Positions 17,641 through 25,920 are shown, numbered from the stretch's first letter. The stretch: DNA of 64,000 nucleotides from JAMBLL01 sp964460075 (GCA_964460075.1 CAYWPC010000001.1:100997-164996); one strand, 5' to 3'. A program made the numbers and translations. Notes: generated from the sequence alone by a model not told the origin.

Positions 17641-18894
17641 TCAACGTTCGAGAGCTACCTTCAGTGCTGCGAGGTTCGGGTCGACGCGCATCGGCTCGCT
17701 CCCCGCCGCGCTGACGGCTGCCAGCGCCGATGTGACATCCTTGAGACCGCTTCCCGTCGCGAGCACAACGACGGACTCGTCCGGTCCGATATAGCCCATC
17801 TCTGTGGCTGCCACGAGTCCTGCGTACGCTGCTGCGCCAGCTGGCTCGGAGAACACGCCAGAGCCGCGTGCGAGCGTTGGGATCGCAGCGAGAATCGCGT
17901 CGTCGCTGACGCGCACATAGGCGCCGGAGGTCTCTACGACGGCGGCCATTGCCTTGATGCGATCACGCGGCAGATCCGCGCTGATCGAATCGGCGATCGT
18001 ATCTGCCGAGATCGGCGCCTTGGTCGCCACATCTTCGCCAGCATCGAAGGCTTCGGCGAGAAAGTCGCTCCCTTCTGCCTGAATGCCGTAAATCCGCGGT
18101 TCTCGATCGATCCACCCGAGTGCCTTGGCGTCCTTGACCGCCTTGTGTATGCCGCCGATGATGGATCCGTCGCCGACACTCACAAAGATCGCATCAGGGA
18201 CGTGCCAGTCAAGTCGTTCGAGGATCTCAAGGCCTGCTGTCTTCTTCCCCTCGGTCATGTATGGATTGAAGCCTGTGTTTCGGTTGTACCACCCGTACTC
18301 GACTGCGGCAGCCATGCACAGATCAAATGCATCCCCATAGGAGCCGTTGACAAGAGCAACCGTTGAACCGTACGCGAGGAGTTGAGCGATCTTCGCCTCT
18401 GGTGCGGATGCAGGTACGAAGATGACGTTCTTTTGGCCAACGCTTGCACAGATACCGGCTAGCGCCGCTGCAGCATTCCCTGTGCTCGCCGTTGTGATGA
18501 CATCAGCGCCACGCTCTTGAGCCTTCACGACAGCCATTGCCGAAGCGCGGTCCTTCAGCGACGCTGTGGGCTCGCGACCTTCGTCCTTGACCCACACTCG
18601 GCCGATGCCAAGATCTGCAGCGAGCGGTCGGGCATCGTACATCGGTGTACCGCCAACGGTCAGCGGCGGTACCTGAGTATCGGCATCAAGGGGCATGAGC
18701 GAGCGATATCGCCACATCGTCGGATCGCGATCCTCGGCAAGGGTCGCCCTCGACACCATGCTGGCTACACGCTCATAGTCGTACACGACGTCGAGGATGC
18801 CCTCGGTACCGTGATCGGGGCAGACATACCCAGAAAAGTCCGCCGGGTACATCGTTCCACAGATCACACAGGTCAGTCCCGCAACATTGCTCAT
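17641..18894 (-). CDS. thrC: Threonine synthase
   Basis: 417 residues. The N-terminal zinc-ribbon-like segment has CVICGTMY and a Cys in YVCPDHG, typical of archaeal and actinobacterial threonine synthases. The PLP lysine is Lys114 in PTASLKDRAS, the substrate loop is STGNAAAAL, and the phosphate loop is probably VSVGDGSIIGG. It converts O-phosphohomoserine to threonine; a related PLP lyase role is less likely but not excluded. First gene of a two-gene operon with the PLP enzyme downstream. Confidence 0.85.
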   Translation of the reverse strand: MSNVAGLTCVICGTMYPADFSGYVCPDHGTEGILDVVYDYERVASMVSRATLAEDRDPTMWRYRSLMPLDADTQVPPLTVGGTPMYDARPLAADLGIGRVWVKDEGREPTASLKDRASAMAVVKAQERGADVITTASTGNAAAALAGICASVGQKNVIFVPASAPEAKIAQLLAYGSTVALVNGSYGDAFDLCMAAAVEYGWYNRNTGFNPYMTEGKKTAGLEILERLDWHVPDAIFVSVGDGSIIGGIHKAVKDAKALGWIDREPRIYGIQAEGSDFLAEAFDAGEDVATKAPISADTIADSISADLPRDRIKAMAAVVETSGAYVRVSDDAILAAIPTLARGSGVFSEPAGAAAYAGLVAATEMGYIGPDESVVVLATGSGLKDVTSALAAVSAAGSEPMRVDPNLAALKVALER

Positions 18895-19023
18895 TCACCG
18901 ATTGTTGGCAGCCCCCGGGTGCTTGTCAATTCCAGACAGCTCCTTGGGCAGCGTCTGAGGGATGTCCACCTGCTGCGGGACCGCTATCGTCGGCTCTAGA
19001 AACGACCCAGGACACGAGGCAGA

Positions 19024-19431
19024 ATGAAACTCACATCAGCGATGCTCGCCGACGCTGCACAGGTGCAGAGCGGCAAGCTCTACGTGATGGGTGGAGGATT
19101 CGACACGATCTCCGTCAGATCACTACCTGTCGTACACCGAAGCCTGGCACTCGCAATGGTTGCAGAAATCGGGCCTGATGAACGGCAGCGTGATCTCGAG
19201 TTGACGATTCGACTGCTCGACGAAGACGGCTCCGAGGTCGGAGTCGAAGCGAAAGGCAAACTCCGAGTTGGCACCCCTCCGAACTTGCCACCCGGTTCGC
19301 CGAGTATCGTCCCCATCGTGAGTCCGTTTTACAACATCACGTTCCCCGAAGCAAAAGGGTACGCGTTCGTTGTGGGCCTGGGGGAAGCCGAACTCGCAAG
19401 AATCAAGTTCCGAGTCGTTCAGCTGCCGTGA
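19024..19431 (+). CDS. DUF6941-like protein of unknown function
   Basis: 135 residues starting MKLTSAMLADAAQVQSGKLYVMGGGFD, a short beta-rich protein of a family common in actinobacteria whose members begin in this way. The DUF number is from memory and should be checked. No membrane segment, signal peptide or catalytic motif is visible. A weak purine stretch (GAGGCAG) precedes the ATG. Its stop overlaps the pgsA-like gene (GTGA), suggesting co-transcription. Confidence 0.65.
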   Translation: MKLTSAMLADAAQVQSGKLYVMGGGFDTISVRSLPVVHRSLALAMVAEIGPDERQRDLELTIRLLDEDGSEVGVEAKGKLRVGTPPNLPPGSPSIVPIVSPFYNITFPEAKGYAFVVGLGEAELARIKFRVVQLP

Positions 19432-19979
19432 TCGCGGATCTGTGGAATGTTCCGAACGTCATCTCCCTGATACGGCTCGCGCTGATCCCGTTCTTCATCT
19501 GGCTCGTCACGATCGGTTCGTACGGTTGGGCGGGCGTCTTACTCGCCGTCATCGGGTCGACCGATTGGATCGATGGCTACCTTGCACGACGCCTCGGTCA
19601 GGTCACAGAAATCGGCAAATTCCTCGACCCGTTGGCTGATCGGCTCGCCGTTGCTGCGGCCGTCATCGCTGGATTGATTACCGGGGCACTCCCCATGTGG
19701 TTCGCGCTTGTGCTGATAGCGCGAGAGATACTCATCGGTGTTGGCGCACTCTACGGATGGACGAAGGGTGTCACACGCCTCGACGTCAGAAACCTTGGGA
19801 AGCTTGCGACCTTGCTGCTGTACCTTTCGATTCCACTGTTCTTCGGAGGCGTTGGCTTTGACCTCGAGTGGTTCACGGCTGTGGCGTGGCTCATCGGCGT
19901 ACCTGGTCTCGTCATGTACTACTGGGTTGGTGTGCAGTACTTCTCCGACATGCGGATAGCGATTGCCGATGCGCAGTAG
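19428..19979 (+). CDS. pgsA: CDP-alcohol phosphatidyltransferase (PgsA-like)
   Basis: 183-residue integral membrane enzyme with the CDP-alcohol phosphotransferase motif DGYLARRLGQ...GKFLDPLADR (near residues 46-70), which supplies the metal-binding aspartates. Several hydrophobic helices surround it. Most likely it makes phosphatidylglycerophosphate from CDP-diacylglycerol and glycerol 3-phosphate; cardiolipin or phosphatidylinositol-phosphate synthase activity cannot be excluded. In mycobacteria pgsA2 also lies near gcvH and garA. GTG start overlapping the preceding stop. Confidence 0.85.
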   Translation: MIADLWNVPNVISLIRLALIPFFIWLVTIGSYGWAGVLLAVIGSTDWIDGYLARRLGQVTEIGKFLDPLADRLAVAAAVIAGLITGALPMWFALVLIAREILIGVGALYGWTKGVTRLDVRNLGKLATLLLYLSIPLFFGGVGFDLEWFTAVAWLIGVPGLVMYYWVGVQYFSDMRIAIADAQ

Positions 19980-20007
19980 GATGCCTTGACGAAACCGAGG
20001 AGGACGC

Positions 20008-20385
20008 TTGGACTATCCCGAAGAGCTGAAATACGCTGAGAACCACGAGTGGGTCCACGCTGAGGGCGATCTCGTGCGAATGGGCATATCGGACTATGCC
20101 CAGGACGCCCTCGGTGACATCGTATTCGTCGAACTCCCAGACATCGGTCGCAAGGTCCAAGCAGGCGAGGCGTTCGCAGAGGTAGAGTCGACGAAGTCCG
20201 TCTCAGATGTCTACGCGCCCGTGTCAGGGACCGTAGTGGAGTTGAATACAGCACTCGAAGACACCCCTGAACTCGTCAATTCCGATCCTTACGGCGATGG
20301 ATGGTTCGTTGTCATCGATGCTTCCGACCTGTCCGAACTCGACAAGCTCATGGACGTCGTTGCCTACCGGGGTGCAACCAACTAA
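20008..20385 (+). CDS. gcvH: Glycine cleavage system H protein
   Basis: 125-residue lipoyl carrier of the glycine cleavage complex. The lipoylated lysine sits in VESTKSVSDVYAPVSG. The start LKYAENHEWV and the end SDPYGDGWFVVI are typical. TTG is the start codon, preceded by a strong GAGGAGG at 19997-20003. The T-protein gene gcvT is found further downstream (24874); the P and L proteins are not in the window. Length is normal. Confidence 0.95.
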   Translation: MDYPEELKYAENHEWVHAEGDLVRMGISDYAQDALGDIVFVELPDIGRKVQAGEAFAEVESTKSVSDVYAPVSGTVVELNTALEDTPELVNSDPYGDGWFVVIDASDLSELDKLMDVVAYRGATN

Positions 20386-20422
20386 CCGCAAAACGTTCAA
20401 CCACCCGTCGAGGGTTTGCCTG

Positions 20423-20434
20423 TAGGCTTACACC
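20423..20434 (+). promoter_or_regulatory. Putative -10 box for a leaderless garA-like transcript
   Basis: TAGGCT (20423-20428) lies exactly 6 nt before the ATG at 20435. With a TSS about 7 nt after the box, the transcript would start at or next to the ATG. No ribosome-binding site is present and no convincing -35 box is seen. Confidence 0.4.
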
Positions 20435-20854
20435 ATGGCACACGACAGCCCACAGATTCCCGACGATGTCGAGATTGAACAGGAACCCACCGTTTCGTGG
20501 GAGCCTGAGGGTTCGATGCTCGGCAACGAATCCACGATAGGCCGCCTAGAGGGTGTCTTCGCCTGGGCACTGACGATCGAGGGGGGACCCCAATCCGGAC
20601 TCACCTACGTGCTCGGCACAGGAGACACCATCGCGGGTAGGGGAGCTGGCAGCGCGATCTTCCTTCCGGACATCACAGTGTCACGAGAACACGCCCGCCT
20701 CTCGGTCAACGATGAAGGCCTTTCCATAACCGATCTCGCCTCAACGAACGGTACCTACGTCAACGGTGCTCGCCACGATGTGGGGATGCTCTCTGAGGGG
20801 GACCTGCTGATGATCGGCAAGTTTCATCTCCGTGTATCCAAGGGTCATGGCTGA
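20435..20854 (+). CDS. garA: FHA-domain protein, GarA/OdhI-like
   Basis: 139 residues. A flexible acidic N-terminal tail of about 45 residues precedes one forkhead-associated domain with the phosphothreonine-binding signature: GRGAGSAIFLPD, SREHARL and the loop STNGTYVNG. In mycobacteria and corynebacteria the homologue, encoded between gcvH and the same MerR gene, switches 2-oxoglutarate metabolism under Ser/Thr kinase control. Its tail carries a phosphorylated ETTS motif; that motif is not obvious here, although Thr residues are present in EQEPTVSWEP. The gene name rests on context. Confidence 0.8.
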   Translation: MAHDSPQIPDDVEIEQEPTVSWEPEGSMLGNESTIGRLEGVFAWALTIEGGPQSGLTYVLGTGDTIAGRGAGSAIFLPDITVSREHARLSVNDEGLSITDLASTNGTYVNGARHDVGMLSEGDLLMIGKFHLRVSKGHG

Positions 20855-21566
20855 ACTCCGGGCTGTCACCAACGCCCGAGCGCGGATCCACACCATTGGT
20901 GAGGTGATCAACCTGCTTCGGGCTGAGTTCCCTGATGTGACCGTGTCCAAGATTCGATTCCTCGAGTCGAAAGGGCTGATCCACCCTGACCGGTCCGCCT
21001 CCGGGTATCGGATGTTCGACGACGATGACATCCACAGAATCCAGTATGTGCTGACGGAACAGCGGGATCACTTCCTCCCTCTCAAAGTGATCAAGTCGAA
21101 GCTTGCCGCGTGGGAGAAGGGTGACGCCTCGCCGGTAGCCCCAGATCACGGGCCCCCACCCGAAGCATATTTTGCATCGTCTGGGGTCTCGCTCTCAGAG
21201 TCCGAGATCTCTCGGTCCTCTGGCCTCGGCAGACACCAACTCGCAGCGCTGGTGGACGAGCGCCTGATCAATCCAACAGCCCTCCCTGACGGAAGTTTCG
21301 TCTTCACCGATGCCGATCTCCAGATCGCACGGGCGGCACACCGGTTGCTCGCCCGAGGTCTCGAACCGAGGCATCTGCGTGGCATCAGGATCGCGGCAGA
21401 GAAACAGACCGACCTCCTCGGACAGCTCGTAGCACCGCTGCTACGACACAGAAATCCAGACAACCAGCATCGCTCGGCCGAGATTCTCGCAGATACCGCC
21501 CAGGCGTCGGCGCTTGCTCAAGAGACGATCGTTCGCAGTAGGCTTCGCAAACTACTTGAACACTGA
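20847..21566 (+). CDS. MerR-family regulator, FtsR-like
   Basis: 239 residues. An N-terminal MerR winged helix-turn-helix reads IHTIGEVINLLRAEFPDVTVSKIRFLE in two halves, followed by the wing SASGYRMFDDDDI. A second helical part follows (about 120-239). Position directly after the FHA gene matches Rv1828 of M. tuberculosis and FtsR of Corynebacterium, an activator of ftsZ; the equivalent role here is inference. It overlaps the FHA gene by 8 bp and the carboxypeptidase start by one base (TGATG). Confidence 0.82.
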   Translation: MAELRAVTNARARIHTIGEVINLLRAEFPDVTVSKIRFLESKGLIHPDRSASGYRMFDDDDIHRIQYVLTEQRDHFLPLKVIKSKLAAWEKGDASPVAPDHGPPPEAYFASSGVSLSESEISRSSGLGRHQLAALVDERLINPTALPDGSFVFTDADLQIARAAHRLLARGLEPRHLRGIRIAAEKQTDLLGQLVAPLLRHRNPDNQHRSAEILADTAQASALAQETIVRSRLRKLLEH

Positions 21567-22615
21567 TGCTTACGACTTCGATCCTCTCCCTCGCTCTTGT
21601 CGCGTCGCTGCTCGGCTCGCCGGCAGGTACGATGCCCATCACCGTCGGCTCACCGCGGGCGATCCCCAAGCTGACCGCTGAACGGTGGATCGTGTACGAC
21701 GCTGACGCCGACGTTGTCCTCGCGTCATGGAACGCGAACGAGCGGGGTTCCATTGCATCGGTAACGAAGGTCATGACCGCGATGCTCGTCATCGACAACA
21801 TTGATCTCGACGCGGTCGTCACCGTACCCAGTTTCGCGACCAAGACGAGAGGATCGACAGCCGGTCTCGTAGCTGGCGAGGAATGGACGGTTGGGGATCT
21901 TCTCATCGCGATGCTCGTGCGCTCAGGCAACGACGCTGCTTTGACCCTTGCCTACACCGTCGGCGGCGAATCGGTCTCAGCGTTCGTCGCCATGATGAAC
22001 TCGAGGGCACGAAAACTCGGTATGACGAACACAAACTTCGCCAATCCCAACGGCCTCGACAATGAAGAGCATTACTCGTCCGCTCGGGATCTCCTCACAC
22101 TCATCATCGAGTCCCAGAATTACCCTACGATCCGGCGCATCACCAGGATCAGGCTCGTCAGCATGCCTGCGGATCCGAACGGCAAGGCGAGAACATTCAC
22201 GAACACGAACAAGCTGCTCGGCGCATACCCAGGCAATGTGGGACTCAAGACCGGAGATACACCGTGGGCGGACAAGGTCTTGCTTGGTGTCACCGAGCAA
22301 GCTGGACGCCGTATTTACAGCGTCGTCATGCATTCGGACGACCACTTCGGGGACACGAGGGAACTCGTCGACTGGGCGTATTCGACGTACTCGCTCGAAG
22401 ATCGCTGGCTCCGTCCGCTCTACGCAGAGGAAGGTGGGGGAGCATTCGTAGACAGCCTCGACCTCTCCGACGGCCGTGAGAGACGCCTCAGGGCCATGGC
22501 CAAGCTCGACGACGGTCGCTGGAACACATCGTCGCTCGAAGACCTGCCGAAGGCGGAAGCGATCGGACGCTGGATCCGAGGCGCCATCCCTGGCGTGGCT
22601 GGTGGGGACGGATGA
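21566..22615 (+). CDS. D-alanyl-D-alanine carboxypeptidase (DacA/PBP5 family)
   Basis: 349 residues with an N-terminal export signal (about 1-22). All three penicillin-binding motifs are present: SVTK (Ser nucleophile, near residue 66), SGN in VRSGNDAAL, and KTG in GLKTGDTPWA. It trims the terminal D-Ala of peptidoglycan stem peptides outside the membrane. No C-terminal amphipathic anchor is obvious. It is embedded in the garA/ftsR/hpt chain by stop-start overlaps, whereas in mycobacteria no such gene lies in this block. Confidence 0.9.
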   Translation: MLTTSILSLALVASLLGSPAGTMPITVGSPRAIPKLTAERWIVYDADADVVLASWNANERGSIASVTKVMTAMLVIDNIDLDAVVTVPSFATKTRGSTAGLVAGEEWTVGDLLIAMLVRSGNDAALTLAYTVGGESVSAFVAMMNSRARKLGMTNTNFANPNGLDNEEHYSSARDLLTLIIESQNYPTIRRITRIRLVSMPADPNGKARTFTNTNKLLGAYPGNVGLKTGDTPWADKVLLGVTEQAGRRIYSVVMHSDDHFGDTRELVDWAYSTYSLEDRWLRPLYAEEGGGAFVDSLDLSDGRERRLRAMAKLDDGRWNTSSLEDLPKAEAIGRWIRGAIPGVAGGDG

Positions 22616-23172
22616 CCGATTCGTTCGTCGAGGTGATTACACAAGACACGATCGCGCGGCGGGTACGTGAGCTCGCTGAGGAGATCACCAGGGACCTCGA
22701 TGGCGACGACGTCGTGTGCGTGGCTGTCCTGAAGGGATCGCTCATGTTCATGAAGGATCTCATGGCTGAGCTTCCGTACACTTACACGGCCGACTTTCTC
22801 TCGCTCACCAGATTCGGACGCGAGGGCCGAGTATCTGTAGCGATGGACGTGTCCGTTCCGTTGGTCGGGCGCGATGTACTCCTCGTCCTCGAAATCGTCG
22901 ATACCGGGCTGACCCTTGCAACGATCCGCAAGATGATGCTCATGAGGGGAGTGCGTTCGCTGCGAACTGTTGCACTCATAGACAAGGCACCGCGACGCAT
23001 CGTCGACGTCCCTGTCGAGCACAGAGGCTTCGAGGTTGGCGACGAGTACCTGCTCGGCTACGGCATGGACTGGGAAGGCCGCTATCGGAATCTTGGATCG
23101 ATCTGGGCAGTTCTCGATATCGCAACGCTCGCGGATCATCCTGAGACGTTCGAGTCACTCGTATTCGATTAG
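22612..23172 (+). CDS. hpt: Hypoxanthine phosphoribosyltransferase
   Basis: 186 residues. The PRPP-binding loop is VLLVLEIVDTGLTLATI; the acidic pair is E-I-V-D rather than the usual E-D-I-V/I-D, a small deviation. CVAVLKGSLMFMKDL and FLSLTRFG match the purine phosphoribosyltransferase fold, and YLLGYGMDWEGRYRNL is the HPRT purine-binding end. It salvages hypoxanthine and probably guanine. The ATG overlaps the carboxypeptidase stop (ATGA). Confidence 0.88.
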   Translation: MTDSFVEVITQDTIARRVRELAEEITRDLDGDDVVCVAVLKGSLMFMKDLMAELPYTYTADFLSLTRFGREGRVSVAMDVSVPLVGRDVLLVLEIVDTGLTLATIRKMMLMRGVRSLRTVALIDKAPRRIVDVPVEHRGFEVGDEYLLGYGMDWEGRYRNLGSIWAVLDIATLADHPETFESLVFD

Positions 23173-23197
23173 CGCTCCCAACATCGTCGCGCGGTGA

Positions 23198-23209
23198 TAT
23201 CGTGGCCCC
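23198..23209 (+). promoter_or_regulatory. Putative -10 box for a leaderless DUF151 transcript
   Basis: TATCGT (23198-23203) is followed by 6 nt and the ATG at 23210. There is no Shine-Dalgarno in between. This is the same geometry as upstream of the FHA gene. Confidence 0.4.
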
Positions 23210-23707
23210 ATGACCGACCCGGTTCCGATGGATCTCGTTGGCATTCGTATTGAGCTGCCGACCAACACACCGATACTGCTCTTGCGCGAGCGCGGGGGAG
23301 AGCGGTATCTCCCAATCTGGATCAACACGCCTGAGGCGACAGCGATCGCCATGGCTCATGATGGAATCCGGCCAGAGCGCCCCCTCACCCACGACCTTCT
23401 CGCATCCCTGATCGACGAACTTGGGGCGAAGGTTGACGAAGTGGTCGTCACCGAACTTCGAGGGGGCACGTTCTATGCAGATCTCCGACTTTCGGTTGGA
23501 GATGACGTCCACACCATCTCGTCTCGCCCCTCGGACGCTGTGGCGATCGCGGTGCGAACGGATGCTCCTCTCTTCGCCGCCAGGGAGCTCCTCGATGAGG
23601 CAGGTGTTCATATCCAGGACGAGCGCAACGAGGACGAGATCGCGAGATTCAAAGAGTTCCTCGACCGGATCGACCCTGGTGACTTCGAGGCGGGTGCTGA
23701 GCTGTAG
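23210..23707 (+). CDS. DUF151 bifunctional nuclease family protein
   Basis: 165 residues of the DUF151 (BFN) fold. Typical stretches are MDLVGIRIELPTNTPILLL, LPIWINTPEATAIAMA, RPLTHDLLASLI, GGTFYADLRL and SRPSDAVAIAVRTDAPLF. Members include plant nucleases and bacterial proteins of unclear role. In M. tuberculosis the homologue Rv1829 lies in the same position between two MerR genes. Probably has its own promoter (TATCGT just upstream). Confidence 0.88.
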   Translation: MTDPVPMDLVGIRIELPTNTPILLLRERGGERYLPIWINTPEATAIAMAHDGIRPERPLTHDLLASLIDELGAKVDEVVVTELRGGTFYADLRLSVGDDVHTISSRPSDAVAIAVRTDAPLFAARELLDEAGVHIQDERNEDEIARFKEFLDRIDPGDFEAGAEL

Positions 23708-23800
23708 CCGTCGCTGGGTCTCGGCACTTCTGTTGGTCGAGATCTGCGCTGTTGGAGCCATACGACAGGTCGGTGGTCACGGCGCCAGCGAAGTCGATCG

Positions 23801-23829
23801 TTGACATGAGGGAACCACACTCGTAACTT
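23801..23829 (+). promoter_or_regulatory. Putative promoter of the second MerR gene
   Basis: A perfect TTGACA (23801-23806), a 17-bp spacer and TAACTT (23824-23829, 3 of 6 matches). It lies in a 189-base gap upstream of the MerR gene. The transcript would have a leader of about 60 nt. Confidence 0.45.
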
Positions 23830-23896
23830 TCATGGTCGTAGTTCAACATGCGAAATTACGAACGTGTAACCTAGCGGGCTATTGGAGACGCATAAC

Positions 23897-24391
23897 ATGA
23901 GCGACGTTCACAGCGACACGACCCTCGGCTTCCGCTCACCCCAGGTGTGCAAGGTCGTTGGCATCACTTACCGTCAACTCGACTACTGGGATCGAACAGG
24001 GCTGCTCGGGCCATCTTTGCAAGAGGCCTCCGGCTCTGGGACTCAGCGACTGTACACATTCCAGGACGTGGTCACTCTTCGAGTCGTGAAACGACTGAAG
24101 GACGCGGGTACGAGCTTGCACAAGATCCGAGCCGCATTCGAGCAACTCGATGCAGAGATTGGCGAGGATTGGCGGGAACAAGACATCACCCTCCTCAGCG
24201 ATGGCACCACGATTTTCGCGGCGACCAGTCCAGAGGAAGTCGTTGACCTTCTCCAGCGAGGGCAGGGAGTGTTCGGGATTGCCGTGCGGCCTGTCCTCAA
24301 CGAAGTACGCGGAGAGATTCACAAGCTGTTTCCCGATAGATCAGACGGCATTGCTGAAACGCCACGAATAGCTGGAGCTTCGAGAACCTGA
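23897..24391 (+). CDS. MerR-family transcriptional regulator
   Basis: 164 residues with a MerR winged helix: FRSPQVCKVVGITYRQLDYW as the helix-turn-helix, then GLLGPSLQEASGSGTQRLYT as wing and TFQDVVTLRVVKRLKDAG. There is no cysteine set for metal sensing in the short C-terminal part, so the effector is unknown. ATG 23897 has GGAG nine bases upstream; an in-frame TTG at 23882 is the alternative. Equivalent in position to Rv1830 of M. tuberculosis. The stop overlaps a CTG that may start the next gene. Confidence 0.85.
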   Translation: MSDVHSDTTLGFRSPQVCKVVGITYRQLDYWDRTGLLGPSLQEASGSGTQRLYTFQDVVTLRVVKRLKDAGTSLHKIRAAFEQLDAEIGEDWREQDITLLSDGTTIFAATSPEEVVDLLQRGQGVFGIAVRPVLNEVRGEIHKLFPDRSDGIAETPRIAGASRT

Positions 24392-24831
24392 CACACGACG
24401 ATCTGTTCGGGCCGTCACCGGCCGATACCACACGGTTCGCGCACAATAGCGAGCATGAGTTTGCGCGACTTTTGGACTTCTACGGCATCGACTGGGAGTA
24501 CGAGCCGAGGGCCTTCCCAATCGACTGGGACGATGACGGCAACCCAACGACCTTCTTCCGGCCAGATTTCTTCCTCCCACAAGACGACGTCTACATCGAG
24601 ATCACGACCATGAGCCAAAAACTCGTTACCAAGAAGAACCGAAAGGTTCGCCGATTACGGGAACTGTATCCAGAGATCAAGTGCAAGGTGTTCTACCAGC
24701 GCGACTACCTTCACCTCCTCGTCAAGTACGGACTCGACGAGCCAGATGCTTCACTCGATCTGGCAACACCGACTCGCATCCCAGGACCTCCAGACGTTGT
24801 CGATCTTGGACGAGCAGCGGACGCCTCCTGA
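24388..24831 (+). CDS. Conserved hypothetical protein (possible nuclease-like fold) with non-ATG start
   Basis: The open frame runs from 24358 without any ATG, GTG or TTG until TTG 24472. Sequence upstream of that TTG, TTRFAHNSEHEFARLLDFYG, resembles the N-terminus I remember for this actinobacterial family, so translation should begin earlier. CTG 24388 overlaps the merR stop as CTGA and is my choice (147 residues). The core WEYEPRAFPIDW, RPDFFLPQDDVYIEITTM and KKNRKVRRLRELYP shows a D...E-x-T pattern compatible with a small endonuclease-like fold; that is speculation. gcvT follows 42 bases later. Confidence 0.65.
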   Translation: MTHDDLFGPSPADTTRFAHNSEHEFARLLDFYGIDWEYEPRAFPIDWDDDGNPTTFFRPDFFLPQDDVYIEITTMSQKLVTKKNRKVRRLRELYPEIKCKVFYQRDYLHLLVKYGLDEPDASLDLATPTRIPGPPDVVDLGRAADAS

Positions 24832-24873
24832 GCACATCTACCATCACCCAAGAAGACAGAACCGGAGGTCGAG

Positions 24874-25920
24874 TTGCCAACGTCGCCGCTCCACGAGGTC
24901 CACGAACGCGCGGGGGCAAGATTCACTGATTTTGGTGGCTGGACGATGCCCGTCCAGTATCAGAGCGTGTTGGCCGAACACGCTGCCGTTCGTACATCCG
25001 CCGGGGTATTCGACGTGTCCCATCTCGGCAGGTTCGAAGTTGCCGGGGTAGGTTCTACAGAGCTACTGGTACGTCAGCTGTGTAACAACATCACCAAGAT
25101 CGAGCCGGGACGCGCACAGTACACGATGGCGCTCAACGCCCAAGGAGGCGTCGAGGACGACATCATCGTGTGGCGCCTTGCTACAGACCGCTACTGGGTC
25201 ATGCCGAACGGAACGAACTTCGATGAGATTGCCTCCCGCTTCCTTGCCTTCGCCCCCGAGACAGCCTCCATCGAGGACGTACGAGCCGACTCAGTGTTGC
25301 TCGCCGTCCAGGGACCTGATGCTCCAGACGTGATTGGGCGCGTGATCGGATTCATGCCTGGACGCTTTCGCGTCGCGACAGGCACATTTGGAGGACACGA
25401 CGTTGTCGCAGCAGGAACCGGATACACGGGTGAGACGGGCGCAGAGATCTACATCGCAGCTGAGGCTGCCGAGATGCTCTGGAGTGCACTCGTTGACGCT
25501 GGAGCCACGCCAGCGGGACTGGGTGCGAGAGACACGCTCCGCCTCGAAATGGGCTTTCCCCTTTGGGGCCATGACTTGACGGCAGACACATCACCGCTCG
25601 AGGCTGGCCTCCAGTGGGTGGTTGCGTGGGATCACGAATTCGTTGGCAGGGATGCGCTCGAAGCGCAACGAAGTCACCTAGCGAAGAGACTCATAGCGTT
25701 CACGACAGAAGGTAGGGCGATCCCGCGGGAGGGATACGCCGTCGAGACGGAGAGCGGATCTGGCACAGTGTCTTCCGGCAATTTCTCTCCGACGCTCCAC
25801 CATGGCATCGGCATGGCGTATATAGCGCCTCCTCCTGACCCCGACGAGGCTCTGACGATAGAAATCCGTGGACGCAAGGTTCCGGGGCGTGTCGTCACCC
25901 TGCCGTTCATCGATCGGTGA
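24874..25920 (+). CDS. gcvT: Aminomethyltransferase (glycine cleavage T protein)
   Basis: 348-residue folate-dependent T protein. FTDFGGWTMPVQY and AVRTSAGVFDVSHLG form the N-terminal signature, QYTMALNAQGGVEDDIIV the central motif, GYTGETGAEIY the folate region and GLGARDTLRLEMGFPLWG the late motif. It releases ammonia from the aminomethyl-H intermediate and forms methylene-tetrahydrofolate. A TTG start follows a clear GGAGG (24864-24868). The stop overlaps the next gene (GTGA). Confidence 0.94.
   Translation: MPTSPLHEVHERAGARFTDFGGWTMPVQYQSVLAEHAAVRTSAGVFDVSHLGRFEVAGVGSTELLVRQLCNNITKIEPGRAQYTMALNAQGGVEDDIIVWRLATDRYWVMPNGTNFDEIASRFLAFAPETASIEDVRADSVLLAVQGPDAPDVIGRVIGFMPGRFRVATGTFGGHDVVAAGTGYTGETGAEIYIAAEAAEMLWSALVDAGATPAGLGARDTLRLEMGFPLWGHDLTADTSPLEAGLQWVVAWDHEFVGRDALEAQRSHLAKRLIAFTTEGRAIPREGYAVETESGSGTVSSGNFSPTLHHGIGMAYIAPPPDPDEALTIEIRGRKVPGRVVTLPFIDR

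Noticed and set aside
17434..18366. 310-residue open frame on the + strand
   Set aside because: Lies antisense to thrC and the PLP enzyme, both of which have clear motifs.
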